A stretch of DNA of 64,000 bases from assembly GCA_013397435.1 (NCBI GenBank), contig VZRG01002354.1, forward strand, positions 1-64,000, read 5' to 3'. The position numbers were made by a program, and so were the translations under genes. The first letter of the stretch is position 1. The number at the start of each line of letters is the position of its first letter. A model generated the notes under the pieces. The model was not told where the DNA came from, searched no databases, and was given only the letters and a program-made list of their open reading frames with translations. This DNA is from Erythrocercus mccallii. Its lineage: Eukaryota > Chordata > Aves > Passeriformes > Dicruridae. Below are positions 13,374 through 24,966 of the stretch, in pieces.

Positions 13374-14493
13374 GTAAGTGGGGCTCTCCCAGGGGTGTCC
13401 AGCTTTTCCAATTTTTAAAGGCTGTAAAAGGGACTCAGATTAAAGGCACCTCCTGCACTTATCCCTGTGTGAAAATGGGAAAGCTGATTTTATTTCAGAG
13501 TTGCACCACAACTCTGATTTCTGTAGCATTAGTGCCAGCTGTGGGGATGAGAAATGGCCCTGTGCACCAGCCATGTGTCCTCCTTCAATGCTGGCCAGGC
13601 CCAAGCTGTGTCCTTCCTTTCCAGTCTACCCTGGAGACCTCTGCCTTTGCACCTGGTCAGTTTTATTTAAGGAATGGTTTTAACCATTTGAGTAAATCTC
13701 AATTGGGAGCTCGTTCCATCTCAGCATTGCCTGCTACTTGGGTGGAACAGGTCTTATTAAACTAATGTAACTTCAAGAAATTTGAGTATGAGAAAGCATT
13801 TTTATTGCTTAGCAACTGAAGATTCTGATTCTTTTCTTGCATTAGTAGCCCCTTCAAACAGAATTTTCTTTGTTTGAGTTACTGTTGTATTTACTGTACT
13901 GATTCTATTTAAAACCTCATAAAAATTATTGATCTGAAGTCAAGAAAAAATATGAGAGACATCCAGAAATGCATCAGACTCTACATAGCAAAATGGAGCT
14001 ATGTGCAATCAGAGAAGGAATTCTACATCCCAAGCCTGCCAAGACAATGGCCTTCACATTGATTTTGAAGATCAGCAGGCTTTTGTAGGAAAGGACCTGA
14101 AATTAAAGCCCTTGTGGTTACATGGCCCACATCTCCAACTGTGTGCGTCGTGTAGCAGAGTGCAGAGACAGAGGTTCAGTCATGCAAACAAGGTTTGTGT
14201 GTAGTAGATGAGGTCAATAATTCCTTGTCCCATGCACTGGAAGGTGGAGGGGCTCTGACGCTGTCCTTTGGCATTACACTCTTTAAGGCATCCTAAGCTT
14301 TTACTGTGGATAGTCCTTCATGTCCCTTTTCCTTCAAAGCTAAATCTGTTACCTGTGGGATTCTGAGGGAGATGGCAAAGAGTGCCTTGCTTAACAAAGG
14401 TCATGGTTCTCTGTGTGGCAGCCCTGAATGTCACAGGGATGTATCTACAGACATCTGTGAAGCATTAAATATCTCTTTGTTTGTTCCTCTCAG
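13374..14493 (+). other. SLIT3 intron within D3 (1,120 bases)
   Basis: GTAAGT...CTCTCAG intron between the D3 N-cap exon and the first repeat exon. Open frames at 13469-13765 and 14001-14204 have no recognisable domain. I see no RNA gene or repeat in it. Confidence 0.9.
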
Positions 14494-14568
14494 GCGTCTG
14501 AACGACAATGATATTTCTGTTTTGGAAGCTGTTGGACTCTTCAAGAAATTGCCCAACCTCAGGAAAAT
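14494..14568 (+). CDS. SLIT3: SLIT3 exon: first LRR of domain D3
   Basis: Exon of 75 bases, acceptor TTCCTCTCAG, donor GTAAGTC. The first base completes a Leu codon from the previous exon and the last two begin the next residue (Ile). The product RLNDNDISVLEAVG then LFKKLPNLRK is one leucine-rich repeat, with the LRLNDNDI consensus strand (L-x-L-x-x-N-x-I). At 75 rather than 72 bases it is one codon longer than the commonest single-repeat exon in this gene, matching the longer first repeat (VLEAxGxFKKLP) of D3 as I recall it in SLIT2 and SLIT3. A 1,120-base intron lies before it and a 7.7 kb intron after it. Confidence 0.96.
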
Positions 14569-16258
14569 GTAAGTCTGAGTTGCTTGTTAGAATACATGCA
14601 GCCTTGCATTGGAAGGAAGGAGGAAAGGATGAGTTTTTGCTAGTTTAGTACTGCAGTAGAAATCACTTTTTTAATGTGACTTTAACGAAACTGAAGCAGT
14701 TCCCCGTTGGATGGCCGAGCACAGTGAAGCCACACTGACAGATGAAGATCCCTAGACTGACATTTCAGTGGGTTTTTAAGGCTACATTTCTTAGTCTTTC
14801 ATTCATGGAGACTGACAGGGATTCTGTCCCAGAGTTTATTCCGATACATACTTGTTGTTAGAGATGATTACGACATTTAGCTTTTTGGTTTTGTCTCTCA
14901 AATGTATTGTGTGCCTCCAGCTGTGGTGTGGTTGTTTCAAATAGTCAAAGGAAAAAAATATTACAAGATATGGACAATGGCAGCTTCTGATGGTCATTAT
15001 TGGTTTAGAGAGGAGAATAAATTAGCAAATGTATTGATCAGTCATTCAGATACAGCTGTATAATTCTGCTGACAGTCCTAGCACAGTGCATTGTATATTT
15101 TTAATAAGTGTGGTGTTTTGGAAAGAGAATAATATGTCAGATACCTGCTGATAGTCTTCAAAATTGATCCTTCTGAAGTTTTTTTAAAGTTTTAATCCCA
15201 TAGACCCATTGCTAATGTCTCATTTAACTGTTTGCTTTTAGTAAGGTTTTCTTGTCTGAATCAAACTAATTTGGGGAACCCAACCAAACCAGGCAATTTC
15301 TTCTGCATTTGTTTCACGTGGTTTCTGCCATCTGGAGCTTCCTGGCCATTTGAATCCATGTGAGATCTCTGGGGTTTTGGAGGCAATTGTAGTGGGATTC
15401 TTTTTATTTCTGCAAGAGTTTCAGATCCAGCACTGCAGGCTTAGGGTGGGGTTGTATCTGTGTAAGCACAGGCCTCAGACTTGGGGAACTAATCACAAAC
15501 ATTTGCCTCATGTTTTATGAATGATCAGTAATTTGTAGCTACTGTGCACTCAGAAAATGTTGTTGACATTGGTAAGTGCTCTGTTCCCTGTGTAAGTAGA
15601 TAGTAAACAGGAATGAAAAATGCATGCTGTATAAGTGTCTACACAAACTGGAAAGCTTCTGTCCTCATCAAACCTTCAGGATTTATGTTTTGAAAATTGG
15701 AATAATTTGTTTTTATCTAAAACTTGCTGTAGGGAAGTACAGTGCTGTCCTTCCTGTCCCCATCGATCACTCACAGGGAGGGATGCCTTGACAGGGGCTG
15801 TATTTTGGGCATAAATCCAGTTTGAAACTGTTGTGAGAGAATTCTAAGAGTTTCTTTCCTGTGAAACAGAATTCTTTTATGTGTCCTTGGTGGCTGCTGA
15901 GATCAGAGGTGTGCAGGTGCAGGTCAAACTCAGGGCAAAAAGAAGCTGCACCCTACAAAGTGTCTCTTGCTGTCTTTTAGTGGCAGCCTCCATGCAGAGG
16001 CTCTTTAGGAAATCATTGTAGCTGAGCTCATGTCTTTGGTTCTACCTGATGCTCTAAAGAGGTTTCTCCGTTTTAATTATAGGGATTTTCTGAAAATTAT
16101 GGCTTTTCATATGAGCAGACCAACATTTCAACCACAACTTTACTCAGTAGCTGATCCTTAAAAAGCCAGATTAGACTTCTTGTCCTGTTTCTCCATTTTG
16201 TGAAAAGAAGGGGTTACCAGGAAGAAACAAGCAAACATCTCTTTCCTTCCAGGTTATT

Positions 16259-16281
16259 ATTTGGCCTTTCCTAGGCCAAAT
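16259..16281. repeat. Short perfect inverted repeat
   Basis: ATTTGGCCT and AGGCCAAAT separated by five bases. Too short for a microRNA precursor; it could fold as a small hairpin or act as a dyad binding site. Confidence 0.8.
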
Positions 16282-16886
16282 CCTTCTGCTGATGAAAGTC
16301 TCCTGTCCCCCATGCAAGAAGGGAAACATGGGGGATGCCACAGATGGGATTGCTGCTGCTCATGGTCCTAAAGCAGCAGCTCTGCGTGGCAGCAATGTCA
16401 GGCACAGGCTCTGCATGGGGCTCACTGCTGCTGTGAAATCAGAGACGAAGAACATTGGTCAAATCCCCATTTTTAGTGTCTATAAGGGACAAGAAACCTA
16501 ACTGCTATTTGATTGGCAGTATTGACTCTGTCTCATCGTATATTCCTTGTCTGCTTAAGTGTTAAAGGCAAACAGCAAGTGGAGGAATCTGGAAATTGAA
16601 TTGCTTCCTAGGCTTCCCAGGCTTCCTAGAGCTTTGCAGTGGCAGGGCATTAGCCTAAATCATGTAATTTTTTTTTTCTCTGAAATACTCTTTTTTTTCC
16701 AAAATTATTCTCAATATCTGTAATATGGATATCTGATGTCTATTTGAGTGCTTGTCCTTCGGTTCTCTTTCACTTGAGTTTAAGACTAGTGACAGATCCA
16801 TGCCAAGGAAGTCTGCAAAGAAACTTCATTTCAGAGAACCATGGTTCCACTGTGGTTGGTAAAGCTCCAGCAGAATTCCAGAAAGA

Positions 16887-17082
16887 TACAAAATGATAGG
16901 AAAAAAAGGGAAGTGTCAGACCACCTTTACAATAAGTGGTAGCACAACCCCACCTCTAATATGTAATTAGCTGTTGTGGTGTAATTTGTCTGTAAATAGT
17001 TCTCCTAAGCTGAACCTTATTGTAAGATGTGTCAGCGTAGGATTTAATACATTTTAATGCAAAACAACATTGAATTCTTGAT
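16887..17082 (+). repeat. Unrecognised diverged element, copy 1
   Basis: Shares an ordered series of blocks with 18325-18526: TACAAAATGA, an AA(G/A)TGTCAG block, CCACCTC then ATGTAATT, TTAATTTG/GTAATTTG followed by CTGTAA, GTGTCAG, and a final GGAT...ACATTTTA...ATTGAAT...TGATA. By eye the core is roughly two-thirds identical. It is not tandem and has no coding potential. It may be an old amniote repeat or a duplicated regulatory element. Confidence 0.6.
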
Positions 17083-18324
17083 ACAGCAATTTAAAGGTCA
17101 GAGATACATAATGGAATGTGATGCCACATTTTACTTAGTAATTAAATTGCTAAGATTACCCTGCTGGTTTTTAAAAGGTTAACATATCTGCTTGTGCCTT
17201 TAAAAAAAACAACCAATTTCAATAATTAGCTGCAAAATCCCATATACATAATGCTATTTTCATAACCTAAATTTTAATAATCTTTATCTGTAATGCTTTT
17301 TACAGTAGAATAAAAGGTTTGGTGTAAATTCTTCTAGTCAGGTCTAATCCAGTCCAGAAGTAATTTACTGGGTTCTCCAGTGACCTCTGTTTTGCTTTCA
17401 TTGTGTTCTTACCATATTGCCTTACCTGATTTGCAAGTGTAAAGGGAAAGCTGAAGTCTCTGAAGGCTGAGGTCCCATCCCACTGGCTTCAGGCTCCAAG
17501 GGCTGTGTTGCTGATACTTTGCAGTGGTTACCAGAGAGCACTTTGGATCTGCCTGAAGAAATACAAGGATGCATTTCTGAGCTCTTTAAGAGCAGGAGCA
17601 GCTCCAGGACTTGGACTTTTGGGGGTATCCTATCCCCAGGATAGAGAAAGGTTCCAGCACCTGCCTGGGAGCTGGAAGCTTCTCCCTGTCACAGTTTGCA
17701 GTGGGAGATCTACTCACTCAGCACATCAAGGTCTCATGTCAGGCAGGGAGAGGGGAGACATCCCCATTCACAGAGGTGAAGTTTGGACTTTCGGAGAAGG
17801 GAGCAGTTCTTTTCTTGCAGCAACTGCCAAATCCAGCATGAAGCAAATGCTGGGAACCCCACCACTCCCTGGCAACACCTCAAGTTGTTAATTAGAGAAA
17901 AAACCTTGGAGTGCCTGGGGACTCCCAGGGCTGGGGGGGCTCTCCTGGCCAGCTTCAGTGTCCAAAACACCCCAGGTACCTGGCTCAGAGGGAGCACAGA
18001 GGTACCCTTGCTTGCTGAAATGGGATACTGACCCACAGGCAGAGGCTGCAGCCCCCAGGTGCCATCTCTAGAGCTTGCCCACTCCCCTGTGCCTACAGGA
18101 CATCAGTGGCCATTCCCACTGAGGTCCCAGCAGCTCTTCCTGCAGGAAAGAAAAATCAGCAGTGAGCTCACATTCAAAATAGAAAGGTGAACTGCCATAC
18201 TTCATGCACTGCTGGGGAGAAAGGGGACTGACCTCTTCTCTTGAGAACAAGAGTAATAAAAAATATTTACCTCAAAACCTGAAAGGGTCATCTAACAGTT
18301 CATTCAGTTAAGTCTTGCCAAAGT

Positions 18325-18526
18325 TACAAAATGAACATATAATATGGTCTTTATTATAAGAAATGTCAGGCTGTCTTGCCATTAGCTGGCATTGCCAATC
18401 CACCTCCAGCATGTAATTGCCTTTGGAGGCTTAATTTGGCTGTAAGTATTGCTGCTAGATTGAACTGTATGGAGTGTCAGACCAGGATCTGAACATTTTA
18501 CATGTGAAATAAAATTGAATCATGAT
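18325..18526 (+). repeat. Unrecognised diverged element, copy 2
   Basis: Second copy of the element at 16887-17082, in the same orientation 1.4 kb further on. It has the blocks TACAAAATGA, AAATGTCAG, CCACCTCCAGCATGTAATTG, TTAATTTGGCTGTAAGTA, GAGTGTCAG and AAAATTGAATCATGATAAAG. The two copies differ throughout by substitutions and small gaps. Confidence 0.6.
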
Positions 18527-21500
18527 AAAGTTTGCGGACTGGAAGTCGGTTTCAAAACCAGGATATCAAGTTTCTTGGGGAGGCAGAAGTATTTTGTGCC
18601 CTTTGGAAGCAGCTGTTACCCGTTGTTCCTTCCCCCAAGCATGAATTTTGCCATGGCAAATGAGGTTGCAGTCATCTGTCGCTTGTTATACAGAAACAGA
18701 CTTTATTTTCTGGGAATGGTGTTGCAGAGCGTGTTGTGCTTCATGGCATTTGGGCACATTGTGGTTTTTACAGCGAGGCCATCAGTCTGCTCTGCTGGGT
18801 GAGTGTAGGGGTGTCACTGGGTGCAGTTCACTGCCTGGAGTATTGAAGATTTTCAGTGCCATGCAGCTCCTGAAAACAGCTCAACCCATCAAACCCAGCC
18901 AGGCTCTTGGTAAGAGCTGTAAAACCCTCTCAGCATCTTCCAGAGCAATGCAGCAGCACTGGGCTTCTGCTCCTCACTTGTACTTAGGGATTCCAAACAC
19001 ATCTCCAGCAGACAGAAATATTCTAGGGAAACCCCACTCAGAGCAGGCTGTTTTTATGATAAAACTGAAGGGCTGGAGGTGAGAACAGGCAGACCCCTTG
19101 TGGCTGGGCTGGGCTCAGGGGTTTTCCAGATGGGAAGGTGTGTCAGTACCTCAGCAGTGGGGAGCTGGAATGCTGACATTGACCCAGCAGGTACAGCAGG
19201 GTGAATGCTTCTGTTAAATCTTCAGCTTGCTCTGTGTTGAAGTTATGAGATCAACAGAAACAGTATTATTATAAACTTCAGCCATAAAGTAAATAAGATG
19301 CAACTGAAAAGTGAACAATGTCAGCTTGGTAGCTTCTTCATCTCTTCATTTCCTATTCCCAGCCCCCCAAAATGCAGATCCAGGCCTTCTGAAATTTTAT
19401 TTTGACCTCTTGCCCAACATAAAAGTCTGGAAATAGGATTAAATGTTATTACCAGGGTAAATCAGGAAGTCCTTATGGAATAAGCCTTCAGGAGTTACCA
19501 GGCTGAGGCTGGGCTGGCTCCCATTTGGGTCCTGCTAGAGGGCATAGGAATCTCAAAACTCAGTTTCTTTTCCACTGTCTTCCAGTATTTCAAGAAGAAT
19601 TCCTGGTAGAAGCTCAGTGTTACAAGAGGACAGGGCCTCTCTGTAGTGGGAGTTTGCTATAAACTGTCAGTAGGTTTTTTCTGATAAAAAAATTCCTTGT
19701 CAAGTGTGATGGTCACATATAAAATATTTAGAGCTGGGAAGGATGGAGTTAGAGGTCTCTGAGTTATAGACCAGGAAAAAGGTTACAATGCTTCCATTTT
19801 TTAAGCTTTATATAAGCTGATTATTTTTCCTGGTAACTCTAGACTGAAAAGTATATAATTTCTGATGTTTATTGTTCTAGCTGTTCAGACTTTAGGAGGA
19901 AAGTTGTTTCTAAGATTTTTTTGATGACTTAATGTTGTCATCTACCTTTTTTTTGTTGCATTCTGATATGGGAAACTCTAATTCAGGAAGACAAATAACA
20001 AAATCCAGGTTGGCAGAACATCTGCTTTGACAATATTCCAGGCAAGATTGCAGAGCTGTAACATCTTTACCTATTTGTTATTGCAGAGATTCTATTTTCT
20101 CTGCCTTGCAACTTTGATTTCAACATAATCTTGCATTTTCAAATCTTTTGCTTGGGAAAAGTATTTATAATTGGCTTCTTCTGAGACTGCTGGCATATTT
20201 ATGGGTAATTTTGTGTTGCTGAAAAGATCAGGCATTATTAACTCAAATGAGCAGAGTTGCCTATCTGCTGAAGTCCTTTGGCAGCAATTAAAATTCAGAT
20301 GTTTGCACTGTATAAAGGTGCCAATTCCTTTGCAGATTGTGGCCAGCTTTTTTCTCCAATACTTGCTCTTTTTTGCCTTCAGTATCTAATAGACCATTAA
20401 AATTGCCCCCATGTTTTAATACATGTACCTAAACATCTTTTATACGGTAAAAAGTAACTAATAAAACTTTATAATTACAAGTGTAGGTCAGTTTGCAAGC
20501 TGCAATGTCTTTGTCTGTTATAGTAACTCACCCTCCCTCCCCACCACAAACATTTATTTATTTTCTGTGCAAATATGCATCGTGGCATGATCTTTACCAG
20601 GAGGGGAATCTTGGGGAGCATTTATTTATGCCAGCATTTAAAAGAGATGCTGAGCTATAAACATTTCCACTAGAGAAATAGCTGAGCCCCAAAATTAAAT
20701 GCATATGTCAGAATATCCTCCCTTGACTTGCTTTGACACTGAACATAAACTCTTCATGTGAGCGTTAGCACAAAGCACTAAACTTCTGGAAAGAGAAATC
20801 TGCCTGTAAGTATTTCTATATGTTTTTATGTTATTTTTGGCTGATTGCTGGCATGCTCCTATTCTTTCTGATCACAAGAAAGCACAAGAGGTGATGGGCC
20901 ACATGCTGTAGGGCCCACTCTCTGACAGTTGTTCAGCAGACATAAACCAGTGTACTCCAGTTTCCCACATGAAACATATTTCCAAGGCACTTTTTTAAAA
21001 ATTTTATTTTATTAAGTGATGACTTCTGAAGAGAACAAGACCCACATTATTTCTGTCTGAGGCCAAGCTGTCCTCTTTCCATGTCTTCTGTCAACTTTTA
21101 TCCCAGTAAGACTGCCAGCTCTTCTGAGCAGAGTAGCCCAGGTGTTAATCTGATACCTTGTCATTTGTTTTATATCACCTGGAATTGGATTTTGAAACTA
21201 TTACTCACCCTGTGTCTGTACTGGGATCATTCCTGGAATAATGTGCTATTCTGCATGAGTAATGGTGTTGGAATTTAACATCTTCTTGGGAGCAAGAACA
21301 TATCTTGTACTTTCTCCTTTTTTGTTGTAGATAGTAAAACAAAGAACAATGTTTCCTGTCGTAAACCTCAACAAATAGAATTATTTATCATAATCTATAC
21401 AGGACATCATGGGAGACATTTGAAGGACTCAGGCTCAAAGTTTTAATGTGCTTAAGGCCTTCTATAGAAATGTTTTAAATAATTAAATGGCATTTATTTT

Positions 21501-22245
21501 TATGCATCTCTGATGGCACTTTTATCATTCAGAAATTGTCTGTTCACTGGGGTTTTCACAAATATGAAATATTCAAAAGATTCACTTTGCATTTCAGGAG
21601 AACTTCATTTGACTTTGTAGATCAAAGTTTTCTAATATTGATCTATAAGCAAACATCTTGAGGCTGTAGAGCAGAGTAAATATTTAGAAAATAGTGCTGT
21701 GTATTGCAGTGGCTGTGAATGGACGATTAAGAGATACGTGTTTCCTTTTGAGTGGTGTTTTTTTATTTAAGTGCACATGCTAAAGTTGGTATCAGATACA
21801 TGGTACAGTGAATAAAAGTGGTCCATATTTCAGTTTGTGACACCATTTCAATGGCAGTAACATTAACTGAGTTGCCAGATGAGCACCCAGACCCAGGCAT
21901 TGTCCATAACTGCATGGGCATGAATCAGACGCTGTAAACTTCCACTTACCGTTTCCTGAGACATGGGTAAGAAAGAATGACACAAGGTGTTAAAAGCTGG
22001 TAACTGCATTAATTTAAATTATCTTGATATAGCTGAAATAATTGTGGTTTTGATGAGTGCAAGGGAGCTATTTGTAAGAACAGTAGGAATACCTGGATGA
22101 ATTTCTGGATGCTCTCCTTGCTGAATGAATGTCTCTCTAGATGACCCCTAAAAGGAACAAATTCTTACCACCCTCCTCCCTCCAGTGCAATGTTTGGACT
22201 AAAACACTCCTGATTCTCTTCTTGTGGCTGGTTGTGTCCTTCCAG

Positions 22246-22389
22246 AAATCTAAGCAACAACAAGATCAAGGAGATCCGGGAGGGCGCGTTCGACGGAGCC
22301 GCGGGAGTGCAGGAGCTGATCCTGACGGAGAACCAGCTGGAGTCTGTGCACGGACGGATGTTCAGGGGTCTCACGGGCCTGAAGACCCT
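22246..22389 (+). CDS. SLIT3: SLIT3 exon: second and third LRRs of domain D3
   Basis: Exon of 144 bases (two repeats of 72), acceptor GTCCTTCCAG, donor GTAAGTG. It enters with the third base of an Ile codon and leaves with CT of Leu. Product: NLSNNKIKEIREGAFDGAAG, then VQELILTENQLESVHGRMF and RGLTGLKTL. Two LxxNxI/L repeats are fused in one exon, where elsewhere in the gene each has its own, as expected if an intron was lost or never gained here. The exon is unusually rich in CpG (CGG, GCG, CGA, GCC and GCG within about 45 bases) compared with the AT-rich introns on either side. Confidence 0.96.
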
Positions 22390-24822
22390 GTAAGTGCCAA
22401 GCCCTGCCTTTGTTCCCCTGTGAGCAGGGTGGGAGTGCTCAGCGTCAGCAGCGCCTGCTAAAGTATCTGTTATTAGCAGCCAGTGCTACTGCAGGGCCTT
22501 GGAGCGGGCTCAGGAGGGTTTCAGTCTGTTATCTCTAGTCCTGGGCAGGTTTGAGATTTATGGGCTGTTTCTGTAAAATGGACACATTTTCACAGGACTA
22601 ACGTGATGGGGAACCTGTCATGTGTCAGATTTGTGCACTTCCAGTTATTTAACGCTTTTATTATTTTGTTACTTCCTGTGGAAACAACATGTGTAGGAAC
22701 ATGTTTGCTATCTCTTTGTCTATCCTCCCACTGTTCCTCCACCCAAATTGGAGCTGTGCTGTAGAAAGAAGGCACTTGACTGGGTGGAGCTGTCAAGAAA
22801 TAGATTCTAGGAATCAAAATACAATTAAAATCTGCAATTTATTCATTAGCAAAAAATACTGCTTATGTATCATGACACAATTAGTTCAGTCCTTACTCAA
22901 GTGTAAAAAGAAATTCAAGTTTCATTTCAAGGACTTTGTTCTGTAATGACAAATATGGAACTTTTGCTGTTCCATTAACTTTTCTCGTGGTTACAGCCAT
23001 CTGTTCTTTAATTTAATGTATGCACTTTACTAAGGGATTTGAAAATACTGCCCATAGATATTAAATTAATTTTTATACTGTAAAGCAGCCTGTGGCAGTG
23101 CTCCTAAACAAAATTCAACATTTTTTAATAAAAAGATGCTTAACATTCAAGCTATCCTGCTGACCTGACCTACATTTCCCCCAGCTGATAAAGCAGTCTA
23201 AATATACACAGCATGATATGAGGATTTGTGAGTCTGAGTTCTCTTTCAGGAAGAGCACACAGTGCATGGTGAACCATGATATGAAACCAAAGGGTTTGTC
23301 TTGAGGGACATATATTGCTATCCATTAATTGGCTTTCTTTCAGCATTAAAATAGTAATCTTTTGCAAGGGGACTGCATTTGTCAGGGTCATGGTCCAACT
23401 TTTAAAAGACTGTATGTTCCTGCAATGTAATAAATCACTGTGCAGAATATATTGGCATTCAAATTCATCCATCCCATCTTGCAGTTCTGCTGCCTGATAC
23501 ATTCCATAGAGGGCAGGAGAAATGTCTCCTACTGCTGCTAAGCCACTAAGGGCCTTATTCTCTCATTTACTGCCTGTTCATTTTAGAGCTTGTGCTCTTC
23601 ACCTGGCAGAGCTGTGTCTCTGGGCCCTGTGGGTCTTTCTGGCACGGTTTCACCCCAGCTGCAATCCCAAAATGACAGAGACCATGGTGCCTCTGGTGGT
23701 AGCTGCACAGAGACCAGGGATGCAAAACCAGCACAGTGTTCAGCCTCAAACATGGAATGTCTGTGATGACACTGTGAATGCTTTCCCAGCCATATCTAAA
23801 GTCTCTCCTGTGATTTTCAAGGTCGCATTTTGATGTAGATACCAATCTGAGATTTAAATTCAAACTCCTAAGGGAGTCTGAATTTCCATTGTTCACTGCA
23901 TGGATTTGATACCCAGGAGTCAACCCTGCTTGGTTTGGAGGATCTTTCACTGCAACGGCAGCACGAGCTGCATGTATTTTGTGGATCTTTGGGAGTGTGC
24001 TTTAATTACTGAATAATTTTTCACCAAAGTAGGACTATCACAACAGTGCAGTGATGTTTACAGACCCAGATATTGATTGGCATGCAGTGTAACAAATACA
24101 CATGAGCCTTTTTTGCAATGGAGTGAAACAAGATACTCCAGTCGTTCAGATTAATTGGTCTTTATTGTCGAGTTCATTGTTACCATAACAACTCAGAGAG
24201 ATGTATCTTCCAAAACGCAGCACTGATTCATCTGGTACAAGCACCAAGCAAAGACCATTTTATAGCATGATTACTAGGTTTTGTCTTCACAATTAATGAT
24301 GATGATGACATTCCAGAGCTTGTGCCAAGTCTGGAAATCTTTCTTAAGAAATTCCTTGATTTTTGATGAGGATACTGTTTCCTTCCATACTTTTACACTG
24401 TGGATTACAAAAAACATCGAGGACATGAGGAGAAGTAATGCAGCCAGTATTGTTATTGTCACACACTTCTGGCAGTCTTTCTCAATTCATCTCTGAAATA
24501 CATCTCATCTTACTCTCAGATATTTATTAAATTGAGCCTTTAGTTTTTATTTCGGGTTTGTCACTAGCAATAATTTTAATTGCATATTGCTTTCAGATGT
24601 GCAGGTCCCATCAGCCTCTAATGTTGAGTGGAAGAGATGCATTTTAAATTCACGAGATAATGTTTACATGAATCTAATCTTCCTCTGCCTGTGTTCTACT
24701 TCAGCAATCAATAAACGCAGAATGCTTTCCAAAGCATCTTTGATGCCCTTGGTAAAGCACCTCCCATCCTGAAATTACACCCCCTCCCAGTAGTTCCTAA
24801 TTCCCTGTTTTAATCCTTGTAG
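22390..24822 (+). other. SLIT3 intron within D3 (2,433 bases)
   Basis: GTAAGT...TTGTAG intron between the two 144-base exons. I see no gene, RNA or clear repeat in it. Open frames on both strands are short and unlike known proteins. Confidence 0.9.
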
Positions 24823-24966
24823 GATGCTGAGGAGCAACTCCATCAGCTGTATCAACAACGACACCTTTGCTGGCCTGAGCTCAGTGAGGCTCCTGTCTCT
24901 GTATGACAATCACATCAGCACCATCACCCCTGGAGCCTTCAGCACACTGGTCTCTTTGTCTACAAT
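24823..24966 (+). CDS. SLIT3: SLIT3 exon: fourth and fifth LRRs of domain D3
   Basis: Exon of 144 bases encoding two LRRs, acceptor TCCTTGTAG, donor GTAAGTT. Product: MLRSNSISCINNDTFAGL, SSVRLLSLYDNHISTI, TPGAFSTLVSLST. It enters and leaves between the second and third codon bases, like its neighbours, so the repeat exons are interchangeable modules. The NDT triplet is a possible N-glycosylation sequon. The RLLSLYDN stretch is highly conserved through SLIT proteins. Confidence 0.96.

Larger units (their letters stand above)
14569..22245 (+). other. SLIT3 intron within D3 (7,677 bases)
   Basis: GTAAGT...CTTCCAG intron. It holds two diverged copies of an unrecognised element (16887-17082 and 18325-18526), a TAAT-rich stretch just after the first copy (about 17092-17335) and a 9-base-arm inverted repeat (16259-16281). 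The 17440-18250 portion between the two copies is more GC-rich than its surroundings. No gene seen. Confidence 0.88.
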
